64,000 bases of DNA, from the NCBI GenBank assembly GCA_007859835.1, contig SJPJ01000001.1, positions 8,346,329-8,410,328 on the forward strand, read 5' to 3'. This document shows, piece after piece, positions 38,201 to 47,348 of this stretch. The position numbers were made by a program, and so were the translations under genes. Under the pieces are notes generated by a model. That model was given only the letters and a program-made list of their open reading frames with translations. It was not told where the DNA came from and did no database searches. Numbering within the stretch: the stretch's first letter is position 1; every line of letters starts with the position of its first letter. Source of the stretch: Novipirellula herctigrandis (GTDB lineage: Bacteria > Planctomycetota > Planctomycetia > Pirellulales > Pirellulaceae).

Positions 38201-41200
38201 TGCAGTGACGATCGAAAGCCAGATTGATATCTCGTCGCTCGGACCGCCGACTTATGGGGTTGCTTGGAACGGGCTGGCGATCATCGATTCGACAATTTAT
38301 GTATCGGGTGCGGGCGGCGAAATGGGATCCGTCGACGCGTCCACGGGAACGTTGCTCGGCTTTGACTCTGTGTTTGATTCCAATTTTGCCTCGCCATTCC
38401 TATCCGGTGTGAATCAGCTTTTAGGAGTGGGCGTTTCCTCGGACGGTCAGTCACTGGTCGTCTCTACCGATGCAGATACAATTCTGACGCTGGATCCCAC
38501 GACGCTTGCGATCAGTGGATCCAACGCGGCGATCACCAGTTTCGAGCTTTCTGGTGTCGGTTCCGTTGGCGGATCGACGTATGTTTCGCAAATCAGCAGT
38601 TCGTCATTACTGGTTTTCGATAGTGTGGGGAATCAGACCGGAACGCTTCTAATTGGGTGCCAGGCGGTAGCCGTAGCCGGTGGCGTTTATCAAGATCACG
38701 CCGCGCGATTGACGGTTGCTTTGGATCAACAAGTCACCGGTGTTGAATTCGGTGCGTCGCAATTCTCAGGCAGCATTTCGGGTGTTCAGTTCTTTGACGA
38801 TAACGGCAATGGCGTTTTGGATGGCGGTGAACAGCCTGCTGTCGGCGTGACAGTGTTTGCCGATTTGAACAACAATGGTAGCCGTGATTTTGATGAACCT
38901 TTTGCGGTCAGTGCCGGTGATGGTTCTTACACGATCGAGGGTGTTTCGCCGGGAAGCCTAATCGTTCGAGCAACATCCGTAAGTCATCGTCCGAGTGACG
39001 CCTACTCGTCTCAAGACCGATTGTTTGGACTCAGGAATCTTTCGGGTTTCGTCCGGATTGACGAGATTGATACGACGACCGGTTCGATCGCTAACAGCCT
39101 GTTTACGTCTGTGCCTTACAACATCGCGGTTGCGATGGCGTTCGATGGCCAACGGCTAATCATTGTCGATAGCTCCGACGACATGCTATATCAAGTCGGG
39201 CTGGATGGCGCGATCATTCGTAGTCGTCATTTGGGCGAACCCTTCATCAACCAAACCAATGGCCAAACCGAGTACACGGCCGTGACCGATTTTGGGCCAA
39301 TCGTCGTTGGCGGCACGATCTATACGATTCGATCCGAGTTTGGCGGTTTGACGTTGTACTCGTACGACGCAGCGGCTGACGAGTTCACGAAAGAGCGCCC
39401 GATCAGTTTGGAATGGGGCCTCGAGTCGATGCCGGTTTCGTACAATCCGACCTTTCCTGTGGCGAATTTTGGTTCCGGCGTCAGTGCGGATGGGAAAAGC
39501 ATCGTATTGGCGACTGACGACGATCGCCTGATCGAAATCGACCTGGCAAGCGGCATCGCCACGTTCAGCCCTGAGCAGGTCTCCTCTAACGGCTTCGACT
39601 ATGCGATCGATTCCGTTGGTGGCGAAACCTTCATTGCCTATTCGGGTCGTATCGAAGTCGTCGACAATGATGGGAATCTACTTCGCACTCTGACCGCGAT
39701 TCCAACCTACTTGGGATTGGCCGGTGGCACCTATCGAGACAACGGGCAAGTCGTTGATGTGATCGTGGGACAGACAGCGACAGTTGATCATGGGCACGTC
39801 AGCACTGGCGGTATCATCTCCGGAACGATCGTCACGGACGCGAACGAGAATGGTGTCATCGATGCTGGCGAATCAGTCGTCGCGGGTGCCACCGTCTTTT
39901 TGGATCTCGACCGAAACGGACTTCTGGACGCAGGTGAGCCCATAGCGACGAGCGACGCGTCAGGAACCTATTCGTTCACGGGGGTTGCGCCGGGCGAGTA
40001 TTCGGTTCGACAAGTGGCCAGTACGGGCACGATTGCTAGAGCGTTTGCGCCGGACCAAACTCGATTGTTCCAAGCGATCCGCGGCACCGACAATCTGGTT
40101 GTGATTCAAGAACTCGATCCGATCACGAGCGAAGTGTTGAACCAATTCGATTCACCGCTTCCCGCCGTGACGAGCATCGGATTGGCGGCAAGAGAGAATC
40201 GTGTTTACTACTCGCGTAGCGGTGCCATTGACGTTCTGAATGCGAATGATGGCACGCTTTTAGATTCGATTCCTATTTCGACAGGAACGAAAGATGGTCT
40301 CGCGATCATCGGTGAGCGAGCCTACGTGCAAGATTACAACCAGAATACGATCCAGGTTGTCGATTTGGTCACGCGGCGCATTGTGGACAACTTGGACATT
40401 GGATTGGCCAACGGCGGAGGTCCCGGTTCGTTCAACCTTGCCTTTTCTTTGGCCGAAGCACCCGACGGAGTCAACTTGGCCGTTGTGCCGTACAGTGGCG
40501 GCGATGTTTCAATCGTTGATCCAAGTACTGGCGTGATTATCGACTCACTGAGTGGCATCTATGCAGGGACCGGTAGCGCGAGCGCCGGTGGGGAATATTA
40601 TGAACGTGGCATCTTTTCCAATGGAGTTCAAATCACGATTTTCGTTCACGATCATCTAGGACTGCAACGCCGCGTCCTTCCGCTGACGTATGAAGGATAT
40701 GTGTACGGTTTAGGAGCGACTTCGATTCCGGCGACCGAGCACCGAGTCACCCTGTTTCCAGAACAGTCACTTTCAGGTGTGGATTTCGGAGAAGTTTCCG
40801 AATCGGCGACGATCAGCGGCATCCAATTTGGTGACGTTAATGCAAACGGTATCCAAGATGCGGGCGAGTTTGGACTCTCGGGGGTCACCGTGTTTGCGGA
40901 CTTGAACGCGAATGGATTCATTGACGCTGGTGAACCATCGACTGTCAGTATCGGTGACGGCAGTTACACACTGACCGACGTCCCGCGAGGTTCGCAGTGG
41001 ATACGTACGGCGGCAACGGGTTATAACGCGACGTCGAGTTTGGGGTCGAGCAATCGTATGTTCGGGACGACGCGAGTCCCGGACGCATCAAGCCCGACAC
41101 AGTACGTCTTGCAAATTCGCGAATTGGATCCGGCGACGGGAATTCCTATCGCCTACACCGCGACAAGCATCCCCGTGCTAACGGCGTACACCAGCGCGTT

Positions 41201-44200
41201 CGTGAATGATCGGTTGATCATTGTGGACAACGGCCAAGACAAGATCATGCAAGTCGCCTTGGACGGTACGTTGATCGGCGAATCTCCGCTACCGAACTCT
41301 GGCAGTTCGTTTGCGTACGCTTATGGACCCGCCGTGATCGACGGCACGGTTTACGTGACGATGATTGGCGGAGGCAAACCACTGCGACTGGAACGGTACG
41401 ATCTGGAAACAAATCAGTTCTACGGAGCAATGTTTATCTCGGAAGATGTATCACAGAATCCCTCGCTTGACCCAATGCCGCAGATTTCCGAATCCGTGGC
41501 CGAGTCGCCGGATGGTAAGTCGATTGTGCTTTTTTCCTACGTCGACGATCGTGCGTTTATCGTTGATCCGCTGACCGCTCGCGTTACCACGGTCGTGAAT
41601 TTGCCCGAAACGGGCAATCGCGTTTATTTCGCAGCAACATTGGCCGGAGAACTTTACGCTCGTGGTTCAAGTTCGAGTGCCAACTTGAACGTTTACGATG
41701 CAAACTACGCGTTTGTACGTACGTTGGGGAATCCGCAAACAGGCGGGTTGGCCGCTGGCATAGATTTGGCACTGGGAGTCCTTGTTGATGCGAACTCAGC
41801 GGCAATTGCCAATGTCGATATCGGCCAACGTGAAATTCACACCGATGTGACCGGGATCGTCTCGTATGACACGAACGTCAATGGCATCGTCGATCCTGGC
41901 GAAGAAACGGCTGGCGCGACAGTCTACTTGGACGCTAACCGCAACGGTGTATTGGATATTGGTGAGGTAACGACAACGACGTTCGTCGACGGTAGCTACT
42001 CGTTTACTCAGCTCTCAGCGGGTGACTACTCCGTTGCGGTTGATCACCCTACGAGCGAACGGGTCGTCACCACTGCGATTGAAACGGCATTGTTCGCGTT
42101 GGAAGTTTCCGGCGGAGTATCAACCATTCGGAAGCACGACGCGATCACCGGGCAAGTGCTACGCGAGTTCTCGGCCCCTGGCGTGTCGTTGGATGTTGCC
42201 GGTTTAGCTGTCGACGATTACGCGCTCTATTATGCATCGCCCGATGGTGTCTGGGTACTGGATCACGACACTGGTGCCGTGATGGACTTCTTCGATTTTG
42301 CGAATGCTCAGTACGACGGCCTCGCCGCGCTTGGGGGACGCATCTTCGTTCTCAACTCGACGACTGAGTCAATTCTTAGCATCGATCCGAGAACCGGTAT
42401 CATCCTCGACACGTTGGCGATCAACGCGATCAACAATACGTCTTACTCGTTCAGCGGCAACTTGGGCGAGTCAACCGACGGCGAGAACCTAATCATGAGA
42501 ATGCCTTCGGGTGGCGGGCTTTTAATTGATCCGGACACCGGTCTGATCGAACAATGGTATGCGTACAACTATGGTGCCTGGGCGATCGCCGGTGCCGATG
42601 GTGAGCTATATCGTTCCAATGGCGGTACAGCGATTCGTGTCGAGTCGGAACTTGAGCAACAAATTCGCTTGGTGCCCGTTGGTTACGAACCGCGTTCCAT
42701 CGCTGCTGCGGTGATCCCGGCATCCGCGTACGACTTGCGTGCTGCCGAAGCAATCAATTTCACGGCACTTGATTTCCAACTCGCACCGGCCGACCAATTT
42801 CCAACGACCATTATCAGCGGCGTCGTTTGGAGTGACCTTGACCACGATGGGATGCGTGATGCGGGTGAGGCTGGATTACCCAGCGTGACAGTTTACATCG
42901 ATGTCAATCATAACCATATGTTTGATGCTGGTGACATTAGCCAAACGACTCTGCCAGACGATCCTGAGACAACCGCTGTGGATGAATCGGGTAGCTACTC
43001 CTTTGCTGGCTTACCGCCGGGAATCTACGATGTACGGCAAGTTGTTCAGACATCTTTCGTTGGCACGTCGCCGGTCGATCACGTTTTGGAGTATGACCAG
43101 CGGTACGATACTGACTTTGTGATGCCATCGCAGTTCGAGGATCATCCGCTCGATGATTTGCGTCTGAGCGAAACGGGCCGATATTTAGTCTACGCAAGCA
43201 CGCGTCAAGTTCTTTCCGAGGACACGAATACCGTCCGTGATGTTTACTTGTTGGATCGAACCACGAACGAACAAGAGCTGGTGTCCATCACCACGGCGGG
43301 TCTCTCGGCGAATAACAACAGTTTTGAACCGGACGTTTCGAGCGACGGACGCTACGTCATCTTCCGATCCTGGGCCAACAACTTGGATCCGGCCGATACC
43401 GACAACTTCTTGGATGTCTATATTCGCGATCGATTGCTTGGAACAACCACGCTGTTGACCGCCGGTATCAACGGTGGACCCGGAAATGGCAATTCGCGAG
43501 ACGCGATCATCACGCCTGATGGCCATTTCGTCGTGCTTACGTCCTGGGGCGATCAGTTGGTCACCGGGGACACAAACGCTCTTGCTGATACATTCGTATT
43601 CGACTTGCAATCCAACACAGTTCAGCGAGTCAGTGTTACGCATACCCACGCACTCACCGACGGTAGCAGTTGGGGCGGCGACATCACCCCCGATGGTCGA
43701 TACGTGTTGTTCACGTCGAGTTCATCACAACTAGTTCCAGGCGACACGAATGCCCAGAACGATATTTTCCGCAAAGATTTGATCACCGGCCAAGTCGAGC
43801 TTGCATCGGCTTCGGATACTGGCACGCCAGGAGACAACAAAAGTCAAAAACGTTCGATCAGTGACGATGGTCGCTGGGTTGTGTTCGATTCGTTGGCATC
43901 CAATCTGACGAGCGACGCACATCCAGGATCAGGCGAAGCGTATTACGTCTATTTGAAAGACATGCAAACGGGCGACATCAAACGTATCAGCAACACAACG
44001 GTGTTGGGTGCATACGAGGGCAACAGCCAACGCCCAGAGATTAGCGGTGATGGCCGGTTTGTGGTGTTTGAAACCGACGGCCAACTCGTTCCGGCCGATA
44101 CAAACCAACGAATCGACGTCTACATGTACGACCGACTGACAGAGGAATTGATCTTAGTAAGCCACGGTGACAATGGTCAGCTTAGTCGTGATTCCAGCAA

Positions 44201-47200
44201 CAACGCGGTCATTAGCGCGGACGGGTCAACGATTGCTTTCACAACAAATTCGTCAAATATTTTGGGCCTGAAGACGATTGGCGGAATCGTCACTGTCGAT
44301 ATCGAGAAATTGCTGGCCGCACATCGCGTCCAACTGTCGACCGGTGGCCAGTCGTCCGGAAACGACTTTGGCCAAGTCTTCGTCACCAGTTCGATCACGG
44401 GAACACTATGGAATGACGAAAATGGCGACGGGGTATTGGACGATACCGAACCACGACTCGGCGGGCGCACATTGTTCTTGGATACCAACAATAATGGTGC
44501 TTTCGATATCGGCGAACCGACGCGAGTGACACTTGCCGACGATCCTGTCTCACCGACGATCAACGAGGCTGGTTCGTACGAGTTTGCTGGACTTAGCGCC
44601 GGGAACTACGCGGTTCGTCAGATTCTGCCGACCGGTTGGACACAAACCGCGCCGATCGAAGTCGCCGGAATACAGCTTCTAACCGAAACTGACTATGCCC
44701 ACGGCGTCAACACCACCACGCATCCGATTTACGATTCAGCTGCCAGCGATGATGGACGATTCATTGCGTTTTCGACAAACAAGTCGATGTTGCCAATCGA
44801 TACCAACACCGGTTCGGACCTTTACCTGATGGATCGCAGCACCGGTGACATCGAGCTAGTATCGCAATCCACTTCGGGGACGCTGGCAAACGGAGTTAGC
44901 CGAAACGTCTCAATCAGTGGCGACGGTCGATATGTAGTCTTTCGATCCTTCGCGAGCAATCTGTCAGCGATGGATTCAAACGGTACGTGGAATATTTACG
45001 TTCGCGACAGACAGCTGGAAACAACAACGTTGGTCAGTTCCGCCCCAGCGAGTCAAACTAGCGGCGAACAGGTCGGTAATAGCTACAGCTACAACCCGAA
45101 GATTAGCCGTGACGGCAGCGTCGTCACATTCTGGTCCAATTCGAGCAACCTGATCGATGGCGACACGAACGGCCAATTTGATGTGTTCTTGAAGAACATG
45201 CAAACGGGCACTATCGAGCGAATTAACGTTGATTCAGACGAGAATCAAGCAAGCGGTGGACAGAGTCATGAGAATTTGCCCAACGCCAATGGTCAGTTGG
45301 TCGGATTTTGGAGCAACGCAACCAATCTTGTCCCAGGTGACAACAATGCATCCAATGACGTGTTCATTCGCGATCGACAGACGGGGCTAACCGAGCGTGT
45401 CAGCGTGTCAGCAACCGGTGAGCAAGGAAATGCATCCAGTGATCATTTCTCGATGTCCGATGATGGTCGGTTTTTTGCTTTTCAGTCAAACGCAACCAAC
45501 TTGACCAGCGACGTCGGCTTGACCGGCAGCAAGCAAGTCTTCTTGAAAGATCGACAAACGGGCACCGTGACACTCGTTTCAAAAGGTGACGCGGCGTTAC
45601 CCGATGGAACGGCTTTGTATCCCGCAATCAGTAGCGACGGACGTTGGCTCACGTATCAATCGACTTCTAGCAACATTGTCCCCGACGACACGAACGGCAG
45701 TGTCGATGTCTTTTTGTACGACACCGTCAATGCCACGACCGCAATACTAAGTCGAAACACCGCGGGTGGTGCATCGGATGGTCCCAGTGACTGGCCAAGG
45801 ATGTCGCGAGACGGTTCAACGATTATGTTCAATTCAGCCGCAACCAATCTGGTCGACCAATCCCCCGTAAGCGGCGCGCTGTACATCTATCGAACCCAAA
45901 GCGATGACCCGTTCGTGATGAAGGTCGCGTTAGGGCTCGACCAGACGCTTGCCGGCAATAATTTCGGCAGCCAGGAAATGGTAGACCGAGGTGATGCACC
46001 CCAGAGCTATGGTTCTGCAACTCACCGATTCGATCCCGAAATCCGACTTGGAGCTGAAGTTAGCTTCGACATTCAAACGGGACTAGCTGATCCCGATGAC
46101 GACGGCGTGTTGGTAACCAGCCGATTGTCGGCTGGCTTCAGTGGACAATTCGAAGTCACTACTTCCACCGTTGGTACGCTTGCCGCATGGATCGACTTCA
46201 ACGCCGATGGCGATTTCGATCCAGAAGAACGCAGTGAATTTACGGTCGGGATTGCAGAGTCGACCACCACGGAGTCGATCGTGATTTCGATTCCCGCGGA
46301 TGCGACACTCGGGGAAACGTACGCGCGTTTCCGATTCAGTACCGATGCCACATCGGTTCAATTGCCAACCGGTCAGGCTCTTAATGGAGAAGTCGAGGAC
46401 TACCCTGTCACACTCGAAACACCAGTCGCCGCTACCGACATTGCACTTTCCAACACGTCCATCAACGAAAATCTAGATACTTCGGCTGCGGATCTGCTGT
46501 TCGCAAGCCTTGCTGGCGTTGATGAAGACCACAACGATTCACACACCTTTGAACTCGTCCCCGGAACCGGCGACACCGACAACACCAAATTTGTCATCTC
46601 AGGCGATCAAATACTACTAAAACAAGGTGAGATTCTGGACTACGAAACGCAGTCATCCTATACGGTGCGGATTCAGGTCAGCGATGCCGCAGGATTAACT
46701 TTTGAGAAATCGGTGGAGCTTGGCGTCAATAACCTTGTCGAACTCACAAAGCAACACATCACCGTCGGTGACGGAGCGGCACAACGTTCACGGATTGACA
46801 CAGTCACCATTGAGTTTGACGCGGAAATAGCCATCGAACCGAACGCCTTTGTTGTCACCAAGCGGGGTGATGGCGGTGGCCAAGTCATCGTCGATTTCAC
46901 AACGCGAGTGGACTCCAATGGCCACACCATCGCTGACCTGACTTTCAGCGGTTTGTTCGTTAATTTTGGCTCCCTGGTCGACGGGAACTATGAATTGCGA
47001 GTTGATGCGGCTAAAATCGTCTCTGTAGGTGGATTCGGTTTAGACGCCAACCAAGACGGCGTGACCGGAGACGACTTCCGATTTGGCGACGACGCAGCGG
47101 ATAAGTTCTTCCGACTGTTTGGTGATGTTCGAGGGCTTCGTGCCGTTGGCGCATTTGAGTTCAACCAGTTCCGCCAATCGTTTGGAAAAGTAGCGGTTCA

Positions 47201-47306
47201 GTTCGGATACAACCAAGCGTTCGACTACCGCGGCCTAGGAGTTGTCGGATCTTTTGAGTTCAATGAGTTCAGAAAACGATACGGTTCGATCCTTGGCTGG
47301 GAATAG
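29265..47306 (+). CDS. Giant 6013-residue mosaic surface protein (LEPR-XLL-like, Ig-like, SdrD-B, beta-propellers, GEVED, cadherin, dockerin-like)
   Basis: One uninterrupted frame of 18 kb. Residues 12-33 (KKRRRL, then CELLESRRVLAG) form the planctomycete LEPR-XLL-type N-terminus instead of a standard signal peptide. Residues 36-1012 hold nine Ig-like repeats of about 105 residues (pattern TFSEPVTGV, SVTGSG, TGSGDG, DxxGNPLGG). Then come SdrD-B-type repeats, about 13 in all (pattern DxNxNGxxDxGE), interleaved with lactonase-type beta-propellers (from about 1114 and 1929), four more Ig-like repeats, further propeller segments (about 2916-4506) and two TolB/PD40-like propellers (about 4620-5010 and 5157-5539; DGRYVVFRS, DVFLYD). 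Near the end are a GEVED domain (about 5582-5719, AAWIDFNADGDFDP, GEVEDYPV), a cadherin-like domain (about 5726-5824) and a duplicated, Ca-ligand-poor dockerin-like pair (5951-6013). A huge extracellular adhesin or matrix protein is likely. Domain bounds are by eye. Confidence 0.9.
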   Translation: MGRNTFRFQTDSVRKKRRRLTCELLESRRVLAGAGPEVLSIVRADANPTNDAQVAFEITFDEAVTGVDANDFAFAVSGVTSPSVANVTGSGTVYRAVVNTGTGDGTLRLDLIDNDSILDNQNKPLGGSGTTGNKDGSFFGAQSYTIDKTAPITTGATLVGTPAAIDATIDFNLTFSEPVSTIVASMFQLSGSASPTATISSVSGSGSSYVINVDTGGGQGDLQLDFVDDDTITDAVGNPVNGIGSQTIVGQSHTVDHVAPTVVSIVADQPSPTNAELISLEVTFDEPVVNVGLNDFQLTATDVTNAMITNVVGSSNVYTVTISTGTGDGSVQLSMSPTAMISDVAGNVLPVSSTVSSLLEIDKTLAISMSVAVVGSGFSDASSVQYDVTFPEPMLGISPGVFEVYTSGTSTLTGMSVSSVTGSGTDYTVTIDTGSGDGSLFLRLNNLPGTARDLAGNVANVIYASGSVWTIDRTAPTIDSINLVSSASSNQASVAFDVSLSESMYGLSASDFFLVTTGVSGASISSVSQNGSSLLYRVFVNTGSGNGTVSIANTTTGLGSDSAGNPFASVQSGFPSYIMDRTAPLITSLVRQDTNPTAAGSVQFGLQFSEPVENFGIDDLLVLTNGTLSGASVTSVNGDGTSFVVSVDTGSGDGDLELGTVASPTATDAAGNTIPSSYSGGEVYTLDRTTPTILMVDRVSPTVTTGNSIQYVVSYSEPVLNVQTSDFLVVTSPEATPQPAISAVGVEGATATVTVDVSSYEGAVYLYAKGGEITDAVGNPIGNQVVASQQFYVDRTPPMVTSVVLEQSTPTTLSDLSFLVTLSELINGFSSADVAIDQTGLPNAAVSSIEYVASDQRRVHVSVGQGQGSLSIDILGDQTIRDLANQKIVGDSTDHPAYVVDNLAPTVQSISLVGPNPITTSTFTFQVAFSEPVTGVSSSSFSVAATGAVSATIDSVTGSGDTYEVTVTNSGDTGTIALTVNDDDSIADALLNPLGGVGDNNGDFASATFGVGTTGRIAGRVVDDMDGDGYADLAEVGIVGVTVYVDQNGNAQYDTGEPYAETLGDDGTTTEVNEAGTYLISGVMPGEQTVRMVSPVGWLQTNPAMRASGSGQLTLVQLLQDNVGGNNALEEVAGVTESPDGNFVYVAAYTDNAVTVYSRNPSTGGLTRVQTVVNGSDGVAGLVGAQSIAITQDGQHLYVASAIDDALVMFSRDESTGLLTYLGHLKQGVGGVDGLNEATAIRESADGKNLYVASVTSSSLAVFDRDPASGLVTFSQKLTGATGNSFSVDLSPDQRHVYLSSGTSNAVNVYDRDLSTGQLTLTQTVTKASAGFSTLNEPWGISVAPDGKHVYVATRLSQGVVVLNRDVVTGHVSFNQFVPDPFSFANPDPVAVLVSPDGHHVAVTFQTGGGLAIYSRDQASGQLTLVEFYRDGVDGFNLLRGAWDVEFSNDGKSLYLVTAYEDAIYAFDREVGDYVPSSVSASVSVGETITLDAFGTTNLVPRVESITYSGANPATDAAVDFLVEFTEPVSGVDVSDFTFVGSFAGATAIAVVGSDASYTLSVSLADGLQGTLSPRVSFAGGVVDNEGQPLGGDGSAVFDSIDVDRQAPTLLSSSKLDSEPTNQTNLRYQLTFSEPVTGLDLSDLSVTASGVTGGAVDSVTGSGDTYVVRISYSGGEGTIGLVFADDDSIVDGVGYSLGGPGTSSIPLASYNVLLGTIEGTIFSDLDSNGLFDAGESGVGAMTLFIDVNNDGDLDGGEPTTTSDPSTGTYSFGGLIDGNYTVRWQPQSPYLQTFPSGNASQSVSVAVASGDSTADFGVHFVLPGTIEGVFWDDLDENGLLDIGEVGVAGLTVYVDLNENGAFDAGTEPSYVTDVDDAETSDLDETGQYTFTGLQPGAYTIRVVSSQWQFLDASPWDNSIPSTYTDATNFSADNKTVRISPDGNFAYVFDHLSNKIVVLQMPSTPGGTLTQVQLLTGEFAGTTNAIGDIAFTPDGSTMYVVENQSNQLAVYSRNTSDGTLARWQTVFPPGVFPYSLEVAPDGNHLYVGGGYLAPYSIDPTDGSLTTLVSTATPARVQDIVFNSEGTRLYAADYGNGLIRVYSRDTTTGAITQLQAIDSQITTDLYSLWSMEISDDDQDIYLAAPLTDLIWHFKAQPDGTLVYSQHYDLDTDNIRDIPMDLELSADGKTLLVALGLDNAIQVLHRDTTDGSLSVGSVLGTSDPTIANIYQNSSSLMGLSADGGLLVRANNRAQSLELYQVSDGVSSTATFEVMEAQTSSINFGVTLQSPKVVSVASSTLGPTNATSIDVVVTFDEPVTGVDIGDFAIDASGVSGVSIQSVSGAATQYTVTLDASAATGEGTVVLRVIDNDTIVDADLHPLDGVGTSSNAGQSAAVMVDHQSPTVISIVALNSPIVDSSDVQFTVTFSESVSGVDSGDFAVTMSGSVSAASLLTVTPGAQANTFDVVVSSGTGDGTISLNLSDNDTIVDVVGHALGGVGLSNGDFVGDFAIIERNPLRTINGTVFNDINNDGVRDAGEDGADGSQIFIDLNGNGDLDSGSEPFDWYVTDGIFSFPNLPLGTYTLRVTDRLHYVESAFSTTTVDLGFDDDPLVVDVPATQNQSAFVGVVFDDLNQNGVRDAGEPGISGQRVYWDDDFDGQYEDFDTFVVTTDDDLGTVGDETGTYELSPLWYRLYQIRVDRGPEWLPTSSESADATISSSTQVVNADFGLTPNLTSISGVVFDDVDGDGVQQAGENSAAGWTVFLDADDNGLLDAGESSQTTDATGGYSFDHLALGNHRVRMMPQSGYVITSTDSAFVPIATSTDTANVDFATHANLTTISGHLFDDVNADGVVDAGEGPIDGVAVYLDSNDNARFDVGEPSTITGASGNYTFIDVQPGEVVVRIVPPTGYDQSTPSVPVDRLFVWHGSDTLREVDPTDGSTIADYWQLTYPTTSITAEGLAFDGESLWALDRNQKKIFEIDPDAVTIESQIDISSLGPPTYGVAWNGLAIIDSTIYVSGAGGEMGSVDASTGTLLGFDSVFDSNFASPFLSGVNQLLGVGVSSDGQSLVVSTDADTILTLDPTTLAISGSNAAITSFELSGVGSVGGSTYVSQISSSSLLVFDSVGNQTGTLLIGCQAVAVAGGVYQDHAARLTVALDQQVTGVEFGASQFSGSISGVQFFDDNGNGVLDGGEQPAVGVTVFADLNNNGSRDFDEPFAVSAGDGSYTIEGVSPGSLIVRATSVSHRPSDAYSSQDRLFGLRNLSGFVRIDEIDTTTGSIANSLFTSVPYNIAVAMAFDGQRLIIVDSSDDMLYQVGLDGAIIRSRHLGEPFINQTNGQTEYTAVTDFGPIVVGGTIYTIRSEFGGLTLYSYDAAADEFTKERPISLEWGLESMPVSYNPTFPVANFGSGVSADGKSIVLATDDDRLIEIDLASGIATFSPEQVSSNGFDYAIDSVGGETFIAYSGRIEVVDNDGNLLRTLTAIPTYLGLAGGTYRDNGQVVDVIVGQTATVDHGHVSTGGIISGTIVTDANENGVIDAGESVVAGATVFLDLDRNGLLDAGEPIATSDASGTYSFTGVAPGEYSVRQVASTGTIARAFAPDQTRLFQAIRGTDNLVVIQELDPITSEVLNQFDSPLPAVTSIGLAARENRVYYSRSGAIDVLNANDGTLLDSIPISTGTKDGLAIIGERAYVQDYNQNTIQVVDLVTRRIVDNLDIGLANGGGPGSFNLAFSLAEAPDGVNLAVVPYSGGDVSIVDPSTGVIIDSLSGIYAGTGSASAGGEYYERGIFSNGVQITIFVHDHLGLQRRVLPLTYEGYVYGLGATSIPATEHRVTLFPEQSLSGVDFGEVSESATISGIQFGDVNANGIQDAGEFGLSGVTVFADLNANGFIDAGEPSTVSIGDGSYTLTDVPRGSQWIRTAATGYNATSSLGSSNRMFGTTRVPDASSPTQYVLQIRELDPATGIPIAYTATSIPVLTAYTSAFVNDRLIIVDNGQDKIMQVALDGTLIGESPLPNSGSSFAYAYGPAVIDGTVYVTMIGGGKPLRLERYDLETNQFYGAMFISEDVSQNPSLDPMPQISESVAESPDGKSIVLFSYVDDRAFIVDPLTARVTTVVNLPETGNRVYFAATLAGELYARGSSSSANLNVYDANYAFVRTLGNPQTGGLAAGIDLALGVLVDANSAAIANVDIGQREIHTDVTGIVSYDTNVNGIVDPGEETAGATVYLDANRNGVLDIGEVTTTTFVDGSYSFTQLSAGDYSVAVDHPTSERVVTTAIETALFALEVSGGVSTIRKHDAITGQVLREFSAPGVSLDVAGLAVDDYALYYASPDGVWVLDHDTGAVMDFFDFANAQYDGLAALGGRIFVLNSTTESILSIDPRTGIILDTLAINAINNTSYSFSGNLGESTDGENLIMRMPSGGGLLIDPDTGLIEQWYAYNYGAWAIAGADGELYRSNGGTAIRVESELEQQIRLVPVGYEPRSIAAAVIPASAYDLRAAEAINFTALDFQLAPADQFPTTIISGVVWSDLDHDGMRDAGEAGLPSVTVYIDVNHNHMFDAGDISQTTLPDDPETTAVDESGSYSFAGLPPGIYDVRQVVQTSFVGTSPVDHVLEYDQRYDTDFVMPSQFEDHPLDDLRLSETGRYLVYASTRQVLSEDTNTVRDVYLLDRTTNEQELVSITTAGLSANNNSFEPDVSSDGRYVIFRSWANNLDPADTDNFLDVYIRDRLLGTTTLLTAGINGGPGNGNSRDAIITPDGHFVVLTSWGDQLVTGDTNALADTFVFDLQSNTVQRVSVTHTHALTDGSSWGGDITPDGRYVLFTSSSSQLVPGDTNAQNDIFRKDLITGQVELASASDTGTPGDNKSQKRSISDDGRWVVFDSLASNLTSDAHPGSGEAYYVYLKDMQTGDIKRISNTTVLGAYEGNSQRPEISGDGRFVVFETDGQLVPADTNQRIDVYMYDRLTEELILVSHGDNGQLSRDSSNNAVISADGSTIAFTTNSSNILGLKTIGGIVTVDIEKLLAAHRVQLSTGGQSSGNDFGQVFVTSSITGTLWNDENGDGVLDDTEPRLGGRTLFLDTNNNGAFDIGEPTRVTLADDPVSPTINEAGSYEFAGLSAGNYAVRQILPTGWTQTAPIEVAGIQLLTETDYAHGVNTTTHPIYDSAASDDGRFIAFSTNKSMLPIDTNTGSDLYLMDRSTGDIELVSQSTSGTLANGVSRNVSISGDGRYVVFRSFASNLSAMDSNGTWNIYVRDRQLETTTLVSSAPASQTSGEQVGNSYSYNPKISRDGSVVTFWSNSSNLIDGDTNGQFDVFLKNMQTGTIERINVDSDENQASGGQSHENLPNANGQLVGFWSNATNLVPGDNNASNDVFIRDRQTGLTERVSVSATGEQGNASSDHFSMSDDGRFFAFQSNATNLTSDVGLTGSKQVFLKDRQTGTVTLVSKGDAALPDGTALYPAISSDGRWLTYQSTSSNIVPDDTNGSVDVFLYDTVNATTAILSRNTAGGASDGPSDWPRMSRDGSTIMFNSAATNLVDQSPVSGALYIYRTQSDDPFVMKVALGLDQTLAGNNFGSQEMVDRGDAPQSYGSATHRFDPEIRLGAEVSFDIQTGLADPDDDGVLVTSRLSAGFSGQFEVTTSTVGTLAAWIDFNADGDFDPEERSEFTVGIAESTTTESIVISIPADATLGETYARFRFSTDATSVQLPTGQALNGEVEDYPVTLETPVAATDIALSNTSINENLDTSAADLLFASLAGVDEDHNDSHTFELVPGTGDTDNTKFVISGDQILLKQGEILDYETQSSYTVRIQVSDAAGLTFEKSVELGVNNLVELTKQHITVGDGAAQRSRIDTVTIEFDAEIAIEPNAFVVTKRGDGGGQVIVDFTTRVDSNGHTIADLTFSGLFVNFGSLVDGNYELRVDAAKIVSVGGFGLDANQDGVTGDDFRFGDDAADKFFRLFGDVRGLRAVGAFEFNQFRQSFGKVAVQFGYNQAFDYRGLGVVGSFEFNEFRKRYGSILGWE

Positions 47307-47348
47307 TCTTACTTCATTAGTAGAGTACGTAAAAAAGAAACATTATCT

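Noticed and set aside
29265-47306. Many antisense frames opposite the giant gene
   Set aside because: They are explained by the codon bias and repeats of the plus-strand gene; none has independent motifs.
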